A stretch of DNA of 64,000 nucleotides from Desmospora activa DSM 45169 (GTDB taxonomy: Bacteria; Bacillota; Bacilli; Thermoactinomycetales; DSM-45169), in NCBI RefSeq assembly GCF_003046315.1, contig NZ_PZZP01000001.1:1240001-1304000 (forward strand), written 5' to 3'. The first letter of the stretch is position 1; every line of letters starts with the position of its first letter. Positions 1 to 8,501 of the stretch are shown one piece after another. The translations under genes were made by a program, and so were the position numbers. The notes under the pieces were generated by a model. It did not search any database, was not told where the DNA came from, and saw only the letters and a list, made by a program, of their open reading frames with translations.

Positions 1-147
1 TTGGCATTGGTGGATGGAGTAAAACGGGATTTATATGGAGATGGGTTATGATTTGCGAATCACGTGTGGTAGAATCATGATGGCAAGCTTGCACATTTTG
101 TTGAAGCGGGAGGGAGTTTTCTCCGACGGTTGAGGAGAGACATACTA

Positions 148-1467
148 ATGACTTTACCTATTGTTGCGATTGTGGGGCGACCCAATGTTGGAAAGTCCAC
201 CTTGTTTAACCGGATTGCCGGTGAACGGATTGCGATTGTGGAAGATAAACCGGGGATAACCCGGGACCGGATCTTTAGCCGCGGTGATTGGTCCGGGCGC
301 GAGTTTCACCTGATTGATACGGGCGGCTTGGAGTTTGGGCAGGCGGACGAAGTGACGGATCATATTCGCCAACAGGCGGAATTGGCGATTGAAGAGGCGG
401 ATGTGATCGTGTTTGCGGTGGATGGCCGCGAAGGGATTACTGCTACGGATGAGGAAGTCTCCCGCCTGTTGCATCGTTCCAAAAAACCGGTAGTACTGGC
501 GGTAAATAAGCTCGATCATGTGAAGCATTATGATGAGATGTATGAGTTTTATCAACTGGGCTTTGAAGCGGTGATCCCCCTTTCCTCTTTGCATGGGACG
601 GGGACCGGGGATCTGTTGGATCAAGTGATTGCCCATTTTCCTCCTGCAATGGAGGAGTTTTATGATAACGATACCATTCGGGTGGCGATCATCGGCCGGC
701 CCAATGTGGGTAAATCTTCTTTGGTCAATCGGATTTTAGGAGAAGAGCGTGTCATTGTAAGCTCAGTGGCAGGAACGACAAGAGATGCGATCGATACGCC
801 GCTCACACGTGAGGGCCAGGATTTTGTCATTATCGATACCGCCGGGATGCGTAAGCGAGGGAAGGTATATGAATCCACGGAAAAATACAGTGTGATCCGT
901 GCTCTTCGCGCTATTGATCGCTCCGATGTGGCTGTGGTGGTTCTGGATGGAGAGGAGGGGGTAACGGAACAGGATAAACGCGTGGCTGGGATCGCCCATG
1001 AAACGGGTAAGGCGGTTTTGTTTGTCATCAATAAATGGGATGCGGTAGAAAAAGATGAAAAGACGATGAACCGCTTTCGCCGGGAAGTGCTGGATCATTT
1101 TTCGTTTATGGATTACGCTCCGATCCTGTTTATCTCGGCAAAAACGGGACAACGGGTTGCGCAAGTGTTGCCGATGGTGCAGGAAGTAGCGGAGCAGCAT
1201 GCGCTGCGGATCTCCACCTCAGTGTTGAATCAAGTGCTACAGGATGCGGTGATGGCGACTCCGCCTCCGACGTCAAAGGGACGGCGGGCACGGTTCTCTT
1301 ATGGAACCCAGGTAGCGGTAAAACCCCCTGCAATCGTATTGTTCGTCAATGAACCGGAGCTGTTTCATTTTAGCTATATCCGTTATCTGGAGAACCAACT
1401 GCGGGAAGCTTTTGGCTTTAAAGGTACCCCTGTTCGTCTGATGTTGCGAAAAAAGAATAAAGATTAG
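148..1467 (+). CDS. der: Ribosome-associating GTPase Der (EngA)
   Basis: Essential GTPase needed for assembly of the 50S ribosomal subunit. Two tandem G domains are visible: the first begins with GRPNVGKST at residues 10-18 and has DTGG and NKLD, the second has GRPNVGKSS near residue 183, [10 protein letters not shown] and NKWD. The C-terminal ~80 residues fit the KH-like domain. 439 aa is the usual length. The open frame begins earlier at a TTG (130), but GAGGAGA at 132-138 is well spaced for the ATG at 148, so I chose 148. It starts the conserved der-plsY-gpsA run; plsY follows after 19 bp, suggesting co-transcription. Confidence 0.97.
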   Translation: MTLPIVAIVGRPNVGKSTLFNRIAGERIAIVEDKPGITRDRIFSRGDWSGREFHLIDTGGLEFGQADEVTDHIRQQAELAIEEADVIVFAVDGREGITATDEEVSRLLHRSKKPVVLAVNKLDHVKHYDEMYEFYQLGFEAVIPLSSLHGTGTGDLLDQVIAHFPPAMEEFYDNDTIRVAIIGRPNVGKSSLVNRILGEERVIVSSVAGTTRDAIDTPLTREGQDFVIIDTAGMRKRGKVYESTEKYSVIRALRAIDRSDVAVVVLDGEEGVTEQDKRVAGIAHETGKAVLFVINKWDAVEKDEKTMNRFRREVLDHFSFMDYAPILFISAKTGQRVAQVLPMVQEVAEQHALRISTSVLNQVLQDAVMATPPPTSKGRRARFSYGTQVAVKPPAIVLFVNEPELFHFSYIRYLENQLREAFGFKGTPVRLMLRKKNKD

Positions 1468-1486
1468 AAGAGAGGAGGGAGAAGAG

Positions 1487-2077
1487 GTGGGAGAGGCATT
1501 GGCAATTGGGCTCGCTTATTTGTTGGGCTCAATCAGTTTTAGCTTCTGGATTACAAAAATCCTCCGCGGAACCGATATTCGTACGCAAGGCAGTGGAAAT
1601 GCCGGTGCCACCAATATGTTGCGCACAGTGGGAAAAGGACCGGCACTGGCTGTCTTTTTGTTGGACATGGTGAAAGGAATGGTTGCGGTAGGATTGGCTT
1701 GGGTTCTGACTGGAGAACCGACTTGGATGATGAGTGCCGGGATTGCAGCAATCGTGGGTCATAACTGGCCTATTTTTCTTGGATTCCGCGGTGGAAAAGG
1801 GATCGCTACCACGATCGGGGTGACGGCACTGCTAACGCTTACCGCGGCCCTGGTGGCTGGTGCCGTCGCGATTTTCGCCATATTGATCACGCGTTATGTT
1901 TCTCTGGGATCATTGCTGTTTGCCGCAGGTTTGCCGATTGCCATTTTTCTGTTTGATTATCCGACTTCATACGTTTATCTTAGCTTTGTGATCACGGTTA
2001 TGGCTTTTATCCGTCACTCCGCCAACATTAAGCGGCTGCTGCAGGGGACAGAGAGTAAGCTAGGCGCCAAAAGTTAG
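1487..2077 (+). CDS. plsY: Glycerol-3-phosphate acyltransferase PlsY
   Basis: Membrane acyltransferase that moves the acyl group from acyl-phosphate to glycerol-3-phosphate, the first step of phospholipid synthesis. The 196-residue protein has about five hydrophobic segments and the three family motifs: GSGNAGATN near residue 37, the glycine-rich FRGGKGIATT near residue 97, and RHSANIKRLL near the C terminus. The GTG start at 1487 has AGGAGGGA at 1473-1480. It sits 54 bp before gpsA, which makes its substrate, so the two adjacent genes form a short lipid pathway. Confidence 0.96.
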   Translation: MGEALAIGLAYLLGSISFSFWITKILRGTDIRTQGSGNAGATNMLRTVGKGPALAVFLLDMVKGMVAVGLAWVLTGEPTWMMSAGIAAIVGHNWPIFLGFRGGKGIATTIGVTALLTLTAALVAGAVAIFAILITRYVSLGSLLFAAGLPIAIFLFDYPTSYVYLSFVITVMAFIRHSANIKRLLQGTESKLGAKS

Positions 2078-2131
2078 ACTATATTCAACAATTCCGGACT
2101 CCGGTATGTGTGATAAGGGGAGGCGTCGACA

Positions 2132-3163
2132 TTGAAAAAACGGACTACGGTGTTAGGGGCCGGCAGTTGGGGAACGGTGCTGGCTGCCGTACTGGCGGAA
2201 AACGGACACGCAGTTACCCTCTGGGCTCGCTCACACCGAATCGCAGAAGAAATCAATCAAAACAGAACAAATCAGCGCTATCTGCAGGATACAAAGCTCC
2301 CCGACGGTATTCAAGCAACCACTGATATAACAAAAGCATTGGATGGAGCACAACTGGTTTTGATGGTGGTACCTTCACAAGCGGTACGAGAAACGGCGGA
2401 GAAAGCGGCTCCCCATATTCCGGCGGATGCTTTGTTGGTTCATGCTTCCAAGGGGTTTGAACGGAGCACGTTAAAGCGAATTTCCGAGGTGCTGGAAGAA
2501 GAGTGTCACCACCACCGCGGAAGAGTTGCAGTCCTTTCGGGGCCCAGCCATGCGGAAGAGGTGATTCGCCGCTCACCGACGACGGTAGTGGTCGCCTCAA
2601 AAGATGAACGCACGGCCAAAGCGGTGCAATCCTTTCTCAACAATCAATCCTTTCGCGTCTATACCCATTCGGATGTGATCGGTGTGGAAGTAGGCGGTTC
2701 CTTAAAAAACATTATCGCCTTAGGTGCCGGTTTATCGGATGGATTGGGTTTTGGAGACAACGCCAAAGCGGCTCTTATTACGCGGGGATTGGCAGAGATG
2801 GCCCGTCTCGGCATGGCCATGGGGGCAGAGCCGATCACTTTTGCCGGTTTGTCCGGTGTGGGTGATCTGGTTGTCACATGCACCAGTCGACACAGCCGTA
2901 ACTGGCGTGCGGGTAATCTATTGAGCCAAGGACATACCTTGCAGCAAGTGTTGGATCAGATGGGAATGGTGGTGGAAGGGGTAAAGACCACCCAGGCCGC
3001 CTATGATCTCTCCAACCGCTATGGTGTGGAGATGCCGATTACCAACCAGTTGTATGCCGTTTTGTTTCAAGATAAAGATCCGCGCCAAGCGGTAGAGGAT
3101 CTCATGGCACGGGGAGAGACGGATGAATGGAATGATATGGTACAAAAATCTCCATTGCCGTAA
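2132..3163 (+). CDS. gpsA: NAD(P)-dependent glycerol-3-phosphate dehydrogenase
   Basis: Reduces dihydroxyacetone phosphate to sn-glycerol-3-phosphate for lipid synthesis in the cytoplasm. The N-terminal dinucleotide fold starts with VLGAGSWGTVLA (residues 6-17). GPSHAEEV (near residue 137), the catalytic-lysine segment GGSLKNIIALGAG (near 190) and the NGHxxTLW-type start of the fold are all present. 343 aa is normal. The TTG start at 2132 is supported by AGGGGAGG at 2116-2123. No in-frame ATG lies closer to the ribosome-binding site. Confidence 0.97.
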   Translation: MKKRTTVLGAGSWGTVLAAVLAENGHAVTLWARSHRIAEEINQNRTNQRYLQDTKLPDGIQATTDITKALDGAQLVLMVVPSQAVRETAEKAAPHIPADALLVHASKGFERSTLKRISEVLEEECHHHRGRVAVLSGPSHAEEVIRRSPTTVVVASKDERTAKAVQSFLNNQSFRVYTHSDVIGVEVGGSLKNIIALGAGLSDGLGFGDNAKAALITRGLAEMARLGMAMGAEPITFAGLSGVGDLVVTCTSRHSRNWRAGNLLSQGHTLQQVLDQMGMVVEGVKTTQAAYDLSNRYGVEMPITNQLYAVLFQDKDPRQAVEDLMARGETDEWNDMVQKSPLP

Positions 3164-3191
3164 ATCAATTTCTACGTGGGCTTTTATCGTC

Positions 3192-3300
3192 GCAATTGGT
3201 CAAGTTGGATCATAAGCTGTTTAACAAACGAATCCGCTTCCCAATTATGAGCTCTTAGCAAGGGAAAGGGACCAGTTGCCGCTTGAGGGTTCGGATTCGT
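3192..3300. other. Intergenic segment with interleaved inverted repeats (possible structured RNA)
   Basis: Two inverted repeats interleave in an A-B-A'-B' order. GCAATTGGTC (3192-3201) can pair with GACCAGTTGC (3270-3279), ten pairs with one G-U. ACGAATCCG (3228-3236) can pair with CGGATTCGT (3292-3300), nine perfect pairs. Together they could form a pseudoknot, directly followed by the hairpin at 3305-3331. No coding gene is supported here. It matches no RNA family I recognise and could be chance. Confidence 0.25.
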
Positions 3301-3304
3301 AGAA

Positions 3305-3331
3305 AGGGGTAACGCTGCTTGCGTTACCCCT
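3305..3331. terminator. Bidirectional terminator hairpin between gpsA and a convergent gene
   Basis: An 11-bp perfect stem, AGGGGTAACGC (3305-3315) with GCGTTACCCCT (3321-3331), has a five-base loop. It lies between convergent genes and contains the stop codon of the minus-strand gene. The U-tracts are weak on both sides (GTTTAC on plus, TTTCTAC on minus). Confidence 0.6.
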
Positions 3332-3878
3332 GTTTACGTGCCCGCGGTTTGGGTTTGTGTTGTCTCGTCTGGGCGTCGGAAGTGCGCGCTTGCATCATCC
3401 CTTTCAGCAGTTGTTGTACGATCGGGGATTGCATCAACTTAAACAATTGTGTCATATCCACGTTTTCCATCATTTTAGCTAGGGGGTTTCCGCCTGTCTG
3501 TCTTCTACCCATTCCCGGAGAATCGTCCAGCGGCAGATCGAGGCGTGGAATATCCTCATCCAGCTCCTGTCGGGGTCGGATCAAGCGGAGTGGAGGGCGA
3601 CGACCTGGCCTTCTTTGGCCCATCCAACCTGTGGCCATCTCAAACATCCGAAAAGCATTATCCATAATGTTTTCCAACCGCTGCAACGATAGACTCAAAT
3701 CTTTGACGGTTGTGCGAAAGGTGAAAAAACCATTGATTACAGAGGATAGATCAATTTTTTTTGATTGGTTTGTCGACTGACGGGGAAGTTGTTGTTTTGC
3801 TCGTGGCCCTGCTCGGCGGGGTCGGGGTTTACGCACCTGGCGTGGACGTGTAGGTGTGCGGGGGTTCGACAAATCCAT
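3324..3878 (-). CDS. Hypothetical basic, proline-rich protein
   Basis: A 184-residue protein of unknown function on the strand opposite to its neighbours. The N terminus (first ~45 residues) and C terminus are rich in Arg, Pro, Lys and Gln and look disordered. The middle (~residues 42-85) looks helical, with a SVINGFF/LSLSLQRLENIMDNAF pattern. A further helical stretch near residues 130-160 (MENVDMTQLFKLM) resembles small Bacillales spore-associated proteins in style only. The start ATG has a good AAGGGAGG ribosome-binding site. I do not recognise the family. It interrupts the gpsA-yphE order, and its stop codon lies in the shared terminator. Confidence 0.7.
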   Translation of the reverse strand: MDLSNPRTPTRPRQVRKPRPRRAGPRAKQQLPRQSTNQSKKIDLSSVINGFFTFRTTVKDLSLSLQRLENIMDNAFRMFEMATGWMGQRRPGRRPPLRLIRPRQELDEDIPRLDLPLDDSPGMGRRQTGGNPLAKMMENVDMTQLFKLMQSPIVQQLLKGMMQARTSDAQTRQHKPKPRARKQG

Positions 3879-3953
3879 CGCCTCCCTTTCGGGCTGTTGT
3901 CTCCCTATCCTATGCGTTCGTCCCGTTTTGGATTGGGGCAGTAGCCCGTATCA

Positions 3954-3982
3954 TTGGTGGGCGATCGCGGATTTGCTATACT
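3954..3982 (+). promoter_or_regulatory. Sigma-A promoter for yphE-yphF
   Basis: TTGGTG (3954-3959) and TATACT (3977-3982) are separated by 17 bp. Transcription would begin near 3989, just upstream of the small membrane protein gene. Confidence 0.6.
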
Positions 3983-4016
3983 GGTGTTATACTGGCAGGG
4001 AGTGAGTGAAAACGGA

Positions 4017-4175
4017 ATGGATGCGTTAATTAGTATTATGCTATTGTTGATTGCCAACTTTATCATGGCATGGACCCGCCAACTGAGTCGCGGATGGATA
4101 CGGGTGCTCCTGATGACGGTTGCGATTCTGCTCTTGTTGCCGGCGGTGTTGTTTGGTATCCGCGCGCTATTGTAA
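4017..4175 (+). CDS. Small membrane protein (yphE position)
   Basis: A 52-residue protein with two hydrophobic segments separated by a short basic loop (TRQLSRGW). It occupies the place of B. subtilis yphE, a short membrane protein of the DUF2768 type, between gpsA and yphF; that assignment rests on position and topology, not on clear sequence similarity. The start is uncertain. The ATG at 4017 has AGGGAGTGAG about ten bases upstream; an in-frame GTG at 4002 would overlap the ribosome-binding site. The lipoprotein gene follows 29 bp downstream. Confidence 0.6.
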   Translation: MDALISIMLLLIANFIMAWTRQLSRGWIRVLLMTVAILLLLPAVLFGIRALL

Positions 4176-4204
4176 CGGAAAACGATTTCCCGGGAGGGAA
4201 GAGG

Positions 4205-4921
4205 ATGACGCGCATCAAGGTTGCGATGGTGGCTGTGATTGTAAGTTTGCTTGTAGCGGGTTGCAATGTCCGCACACAGGAATTTAACCAACGGGTGATG
4301 CAAGACTTACCACTGGAAGTGCAACAAGTCCAAACCGCGTTGGATCAGTATATGGAGCAAACACCGGTATTGCCCATCAAATCGACGCAGGGACACTCTT
4401 TTTATGAGAAGTATGTGCTGGATTTAAAACAATTGGACGCATTCTTGGGATCACGTCCAGCCAATTCCTTTGAAAAGGGTGGAAGCTTTGTCTTCGTTGT
4501 GGCCAATCCGGGTGAAGGGAAGAATTATCAGGTGCGGGTGCTGGATTTACGGGTGACAGAAGAGTTGCGTGATCTCAATCGCCGGGTGGATCACTATCAA
4601 CGCTCCAATGGAGAATGGCCTCAAGGGGAGCGCGAGGGGGAAGAGTTTTACCGTTTGGATTATAAAAAGTTGGGGATCGATCCTGTGACGATTCCCAGCC
4701 CCTACTCCGGCCAAGGGTCCTTATCTGTCCTGATCAATGCGGATGGAGAATTATTCCTGGACTATCGTGCAGAAGTGATGCAGCTGTTGGAGAAGGAAGA
4801 CAAAGATACGGAGAAAAAAGCGGACTTGCGTGAACGCTTATGGGAGGACTCCGTGTATGTACCCGCCTATTCTCCGCTGATGGAAGAGAAGGATGGCGAG
4901 CCGATTTTATCAACGGAATAA
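4205..4921 (+). CDS. yphF: YphF-like lipoprotein
   Basis: A 238-residue probable lipoprotein: MTRIK, then a hydrophobic stretch ending in the lipobox LVAGC, with the lipidated Cys at residue 20. The mature part is hydrophilic and charged with no catalytic motif I recognise. Position directly before spoIVA matches B. subtilis yphF, whose function is not established. The open frame extends further upstream in another gene's frame, but CGGGAGGGAAGAGG right before the ATG at 4205 and the signal peptide fix the start there. Confidence 0.75.
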   Translation: MTRIKVAMVAVIVSLLVAGCNVRTQEFNQRVMQDLPLEVQQVQTALDQYMEQTPVLPIKSTQGHSFYEKYVLDLKQLDAFLGSRPANSFEKGGSFVFVVANPGEGKNYQVRVLDLRVTEELRDLNRRVDHYQRSNGEWPQGEREGEEFYRLDYKKLGIDPVTIPSPYSGQGSLSVLINADGELFLDYRAEVMQLLEKEDKDTEKKADLRERLWEDSVYVPAYSPLMEEKDGEPILSTE

Positions 4922-4937
4922 ATCAGTAAAGGGATTG

Positions 4938-4971
4938 GAGCGGTCATCGTGACCGCTCGTTTCATTTTTTC
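4938..4971 (+). terminator. Terminator after yphF
   Basis: GAGCGGTCA (4938-4946) and TGACCGCTC (4950-4958) form a perfect 9-bp stem with a TCG loop, followed by GTTTCATTTTTT. Confidence 0.85.
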
Positions 4972-4981
4972 GTGCTCTTGA

Positions 4982-5010
4982 TTCATAAAGCGGTCCCCCC
5001 CTCATATATT
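4982..5010 (+). promoter_or_regulatory. Probable sigma-E promoter of spoIVA
   Basis: TTCATAA (4982-4988) and CATATATT (5003-5010) are separated by exactly 14 bp. This fits the sigma-E pattern (KMATATT-N14-CATACAHT). spoIVA is known to be sigma-E dependent in B. subtilis, in the mother cell. Confidence 0.6.
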
Positions 5011-5106
5011 TATAGTGTCCAAATCCTGCGGAGCGCATGAGAAGGCGGGCTGCCTTCGCACCGACGACACACTTGATCAGTCGGATTATTCGAGGGAGGG
5101 GTATTC

Positions 5107-6585
5107 GTGAAGAAAGTCGATATCTTCAAAGATATTGCGGAACGCACAGGAGGAGACATCTATTTGGGTGTGGTCGGTGCGGTCCGCACCGGGAAGTCTA
5201 CTTTCATCAAGCGATTTATGGAGCAGGTGGTAATCCCCAACATCAGCGAGGAAGCGGATCGCGTACGGGCGACGGATGAATTGCCCCAGAGCGGGGCAGG
5301 AAAAACGATTACGACGATTGAGCCCAAATTCGTGCCCAATCAGGCAGTTCGGCTTCATGTGCATGAGGGGATCGACATTAATGTACGGTTGGTGGATTGT
5401 GTGGGATATGCGATTCCGGGAGCTCGTGGGTACGAAGACGAGGCCGGACCGCGTATGATCAATACACCGTGGTATGAGGAACCGATTCCGTTTCAAGAAG
5501 CGGCGGAAGTCGGTACACGTAAAGTGATACAGGAGCATTCCACCTTGGGTGTGTTGGTGACGACGGATGGTTCCATTACGGACATCCCCCGTCATGACTA
5601 CGAAGAGGTAGAAGAACGCATTATCGAGGAAATGAAGGAAGTGGGCAAACCGTTTATCATGGTTCTCAACTCCACCCGTCCTTACAGCGATCAAACACAG
5701 GAGTTGCGGGATCAGCTGATCGAGAAATATGATATCCCAGTCTTAGCGATCAGTGTGGCCACCATGGGAGAAGAAGAAGTATATGCCGTACTCAAAGAAG
5801 TGCTGTATGAGTTCCCCGTACATGAAGTCAATGTTAATCTTCCCAGCTGGGTGATGGTACTGGATGAAGACCATTGGCTGCGCAGGGATTTCGAAAGTTC
5901 TGTCCGTGACACGGTAAAGGATATACGGCGCTTGCGCGATGTCGATTTTGTAGTTGGGCAATTTACGGAGTACGACTTTATCGAGCGTGCTGGCCTTTCA
6001 GGAATGGATATGGGGCAGGGTGTGGCCGAGATTGATCTGTATGCACCGGATGATCTGTATGATCAAATCCTGACCGAAGTAGTAGGTGTTCAGATTCAAG
6101 GCAAGGATCATCTGTTGCAGTTGATGCAGGAATTTAGTAATGCCAAACGGGAGTACGACAAAGTGTCCGATGCGATTCAGATGGTGCGTACCACTGGCTA
6201 CGGGGTAGCGGCTCCGACGTTGGAGGAGATGGCACTGGATGAACCGGAGCTGATTAAGCAGGGCCCCCGTTTTGGTGTGCGCCTCCGCGCGACGGCACCG
6301 TCCATTCATATGATCCGGGTCAATGTCCATTCGGAATTTGCACCGATCATCGGTTCGGAACGGCAGAGCGAGGAGCTGGTCAATTACTTGATGCGTGACT
6401 TTGAACAGGACCCGCTCAGCATTTGGGAATCGGATATCTTTGGCCGTTCGCTGCATTCGATTGTACGGGAAGGAATTCAGGCGAAATTGTCGATGATGCC
6501 GGAAAATGCTCGCTATAAATTACAGGAGACGTTGGAACGAATCATCAATGAGGGTTCAGGGGGATTGATTGCGATCATCCTTTGA
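5107..6585 (+). CDS. spoIVA: Spore coat morphogenetic ATPase SpoIVA
   Basis: Mother-cell protein that polymerises around the forespore using ATP and is the base for spore coat and cortex assembly. 492 residues is the standard length. The Walker A segment GAVRTGKST (near residues 20-28) and the N terminus KKVDIFKDIAERTGG are near-identical to known SpoIVA. The C terminus GGLIAIIL, which contacts the membrane anchor SpoVM in B. subtilis, is intact. The GTG start at 5107 follows GAGGGAGGGG. It is a single-gene unit with its own promoter and terminator, and is the best proof that the host makes endospores. Confidence 0.98.
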   Translation: MKKVDIFKDIAERTGGDIYLGVVGAVRTGKSTFIKRFMEQVVIPNISEEADRVRATDELPQSGAGKTITTIEPKFVPNQAVRLHVHEGIDINVRLVDCVGYAIPGARGYEDEAGPRMINTPWYEEPIPFQEAAEVGTRKVIQEHSTLGVLVTTDGSITDIPRHDYEEVEERIIEEMKEVGKPFIMVLNSTRPYSDQTQELRDQLIEKYDIPVLAISVATMGEEEVYAVLKEVLYEFPVHEVNVNLPSWVMVLDEDHWLRRDFESSVRDTVKDIRRLRDVDFVVGQFTEYDFIERAGLSGMDMGQGVAEIDLYAPDDLYDQILTEVVGVQIQGKDHLLQLMQEFSNAKREYDKVSDAIQMVRTTGYGVAAPTLEEMALDEPELIKQGPRFGVRLRATAPSIHMIRVNVHSEFAPIIGSERQSEELVNYLMRDFEQDPLSIWESDIFGRSLHSIVREGIQAKLSMMPENARYKLQETLERIINEGSGGLIAIIL

Positions 6586-6687
6586 TTAAATTGCGGATAC
6601 CCCTTTGTCAAAATGGGCTCGGGTCCCGATTTCTGTAGTGGAAATCGCTTCCCTTTTCCCTTTAATCAATGGTTTATCAGCAGCTTC

Positions 6688-6714
6688 GCACTCTGTTTAG
6701 AGTGCTTTTTTTTT
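6688..6714 (+). terminator. Terminator after spoIVA
   Basis: GCACTCT (6688-6694) pairs perfectly with AGAGTGC (6699-6705) around a GTTT loop, followed by nine T residues. Confidence 0.9.
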
Positions 6715-6743
6715 GCTTTTTTCATATGAAAACGCCGAAACAC

Positions 6744-6773
6744 TTGAATTATGCGGGTTTCCTGTATTACTAT
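6744..6773 (+). promoter_or_regulatory. Possible sigma-A promoter of hbs
   Basis: TTGAAT (6744-6749) and TACTAT (6768-6773) are separated by 18 bp, about 100 bp upstream of the HU gene. The match is moderate only. Confidence 0.4.
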
Positions 6774-6870
6774 AGGTTTGTCCGTGATGCCCACATCTGC
6801 GAATAAGTTGCGGTCAGCCGGATAAGACTTGGATTTGAGTCACGAATCGTTGGATATGAGGTGAGAAGTC

Positions 6871-7152
6871 ATGAACAAAACGGAATTGATTTCCCAAGTT
6901 GCTGAAAAGACCAACATGACCAAAAAGGATGCAACGCAAGCGGTCGATGCTGTGTTAGACACGATCACCGAAGCGCTTCGCTCCGGGGACAAGGTTCAAC
7001 TGATCGGTTTTGGCAACTTTGAGGTCCGTGAACGTGCTGCCCGTAAAGGCCGCAATCCGCAGACCGGGAAAGAGATCCAAATCGCTGCTAGCAAAGTTCC
7101 GGCTTTTAAACCGGGTAAAGCGCTGAAAGAAGAAGTGAACACTTCTAAGTAA
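6871..7152 (+). CDS. hbs: DNA-binding protein HU
   Basis: Histone-like DNA-bending protein of 93 residues that compacts the nucleoid. The start [21 protein letters not shown], the [24 protein letters not shown]-binding arm (residues 46-66) and the AFKPGKALK end are those of Bacillus HBsu. The ATG has GAGGTGAG upstream. It stands alone between two terminators, as in B. subtilis, where it follows spoIVA. Confidence 0.98.
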   Translation: MNKTELISQVAEKTNMTKKDATQAVDAVLDTITEALRSGDKVQLIGFGNFEVRERAARKGRNPQTGKEIQIAASKVPAFKPGKALKEEVNTSK

Positions 7153-7241
7153 AGTGTTCGGTTATGCCACAAGCCGTCGTTGAAACGGAGAGAAAAATCC
7201 GTTTTTCTGCGGTATGAAACAAAAGGTGGCCCGATAGCGGC

Positions 7242-7270
7242 AAAGGCCCTCAGGGCCTTTGTTTCTTTTT
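7242..7270 (+). terminator. Terminator after hbs
   Basis: AAAGGCCC (7242-7249) and GGGCCTTT (7253-7260) form an 8-bp perfect stem followed by GTTTCTTTTT. Confidence 0.85.
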
Positions 7271-7367
7271 GGCGCGTTTATTCTTCAATTTTTCGGGTAT
7301 CAACCACAATATCGAGGGGAACTCTTTTCGATAAGTGTATGCTAGGGATGGACGGAGGCAGATACAT

Positions 7368-7937
7368 ATGGAAGTTAATCATGAACAGATCAAACAAGCG
7401 GTACGAATGATCCTAGAAGCGGTAGGAGAGGATCCTAATCGCGAAGGGTTACAAGATACACCGGCACGGGTGGCTCGTATGTATGAAGAGGTGTTTGGGG
7501 GGATTGGGCAAGATCCAGAGGAATACTTTTCAACAATTTTTAGTGAGGATCACGAAGAGTTGGTACTGGTGAAGGATATCCCGTTTTTCTCCATGTGTGA
7601 GCATCATTTGGTTCCTTTTTTCGGGAAAGCCCATGTGGGGTATATTCCTCAAAGCGGACGTGTGACCGGATTAAGTAAACTGGCCCGTGCCGTGGAAGCC
7701 ATCTCCAGGCGTCCGCAATTGCAGGAGCGGATTACGTACACGGTGGCTGATTCCATCATGAAAACGTTACGCCCGCATGGTGTTGTCGTGGTGATGGAGG
7801 CGGAACATATGTGTATGACGATGCGTGGAGTCAAGAAGCCCGGTGCCAAAACGGTTACTTCCGCGGTTCGCGGTGTATTTGAAAAAGATCCCGCTTCCCG
7901 GGCGGAAGTGTTTAGCCTGATCGGAATCGGTAAATAA
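7368..7937 (+). CDS. folE: GTP cyclohydrolase I
   Basis: Converts GTP to dihydroneopterin triphosphate, the first step of folate synthesis. The 189-residue protein has the zinc-site segment [20 protein letters not shown], the second site [12 protein letters not shown] and the N-terminal [20 protein letters not shown]. The upstream in-frame ATG (7335) is rejected because GGAGG at 7354-7358 is spaced for 7368. In B. subtilis folE and mtrB form one operon; here a tRNA gene with its own promoter lies between them. Confidence 0.97.
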   Translation: MEVNHEQIKQAVRMILEAVGEDPNREGLQDTPARVARMYEEVFGGIGQDPEEYFSTIFSEDHEELVLVKDIPFFSMCEHHLVPFFGKAHVGYIPQSGRVTGLSKLARAVEAISRRPQLQERITYTVADSIMKTLRPHGVVVVMEAEHMCMTMRGVKKPGAKTVTSAVRGVFEKDPASRAEVFSLIGIGK

Positions 7938-7988
7938 TCGAACAGCGCCCTTGCTGGCCATAATGAGAGAAAAAACCGACAAACCCTC

Positions 7989-8017
7989 TTGACACTTCTG
8001 TTGAAGCACTATATACT
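7989..8017 (+). promoter_or_regulatory. Strong sigma-A promoter of tRNA-Pro
   Basis: TTGACA (7989-7994) and TATACT (8012-8017) are separated by 17 bp, close to the ideal sigma-A promoter. The start would be about 35-40 bases upstream of the mature tRNA. Confidence 0.85.
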
Positions 8018-8061
8018 AATCATTGTCGCTTCAATTGAAAGCAAACTTTACGGGAAATTGT

Positions 8062-8138
8062 CGGGCTATGGCGCAGCTTGGTAGCGCGCTTGCATGGGGC
8101 GCAAGAGGTCGTCGGTTCAAATCCGGCTAGCCCGACCA
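8062..8138 (+). tRNA. tRNA-Pro (anticodon GGG)
   Basis: A 77-base cloverleaf can be folded by hand. The acceptor stem CGGGCTA pairs perfectly with TAGCCCG. The anticodon stem CTTGC/GCAAG holds the loop ATGGGGC, giving anticodon GGG. The T arm is GTCGG-TTCAAAT-CCGGC. The 3' ACCA is encoded. The first base C is typical of proline tRNAs. It has its own promoter and terminator and lies between folE and mtrB. Confidence 0.95.
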
Positions 8139-8145
8139 AATGATA

Positions 8146-8175
8146 GGCTCTCCAGGCATGGAGGGCCTTTTTCCT
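8146..8175 (+). terminator. Terminator after tRNA-Pro
   Basis: GGCTCTCCA (8146-8154) pairs with TGGAGGGCC (8159-8167) with one G-U pair, followed by TTTTTCC. Confidence 0.85.
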
Positions 8176-8207
8176 TGATCTCGATATGAACAAGGAGGTT
8201 TTATGCG

Positions 8208-8435
8208 ATGGAGAATCCCTTAAATGATTATTTTGTAGTGAAAGCCAAGGAAAACGGTGTCAGCGTCATCGGGTTAACACGGGGAAAGGATACCCGTTTT
8301 CATCATTCGGAAAAGCTGGATAAGGGCGAAGCGATGGTGGTGCAATTTACGGAACACACCTCCGCTGTTAAAGTACGGGGGCGTGCGGTGATTGTGACGC
8401 CTTTTGGGCCGGTTGAAACTGGCGACGAAAGTTAA
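8208..8435 (+). CDS. mtrB: trp RNA-binding attenuation protein TRAP
   Basis: Tryptophan-activated RNA-binding protein that forms an 11-mer ring and binds (G/U)AG triplets in trp leader RNA. The 75-residue protein keeps the tryptophan-pocket and RNA-binding regions: [20 protein letters not shown] and [13 protein letters not shown]36, K55 and R57 match the RNA-contacting K37, K56 and R58 of B. subtilis. The ATG at 8208 has AAGGAGG at 8192-8198. A matching binding site lies in front of trpE at 15112-15173. No anti-TRAP gene is seen in the window. Confidence 0.97.
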   Translation: MENPLNDYFVVKAKENGVSVIGLTRGKDTRFHHSEKLDKGEAMVVQFTEHTSAVKVRGRAVIVTPFGPVETGDES

Positions 8436-8501
8436 CGTTGTCATGAACAAGCGTTTTAGCCGATACAATGAAGACAAAGTGATTGGAAAGGGATGGGTCG
8501 C

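Noticed and set aside
1-147. Upstream gene end before der
   Set aside because: No frame with coding character ends here; promoter-like boxes (TAGAAT at 70) have poor spacing.
3319-3780. 153-aa open frame on the plus strand
   Set aside because: It mirrors the minus-strand hypothetical gene, has a Cys/Ser-rich random composition and no ribosome-binding site.
7180-7410. 76-aa open frame between hbs and folE
   Set aside because: It runs through the hbs terminator and into folE in another frame; no start signal.
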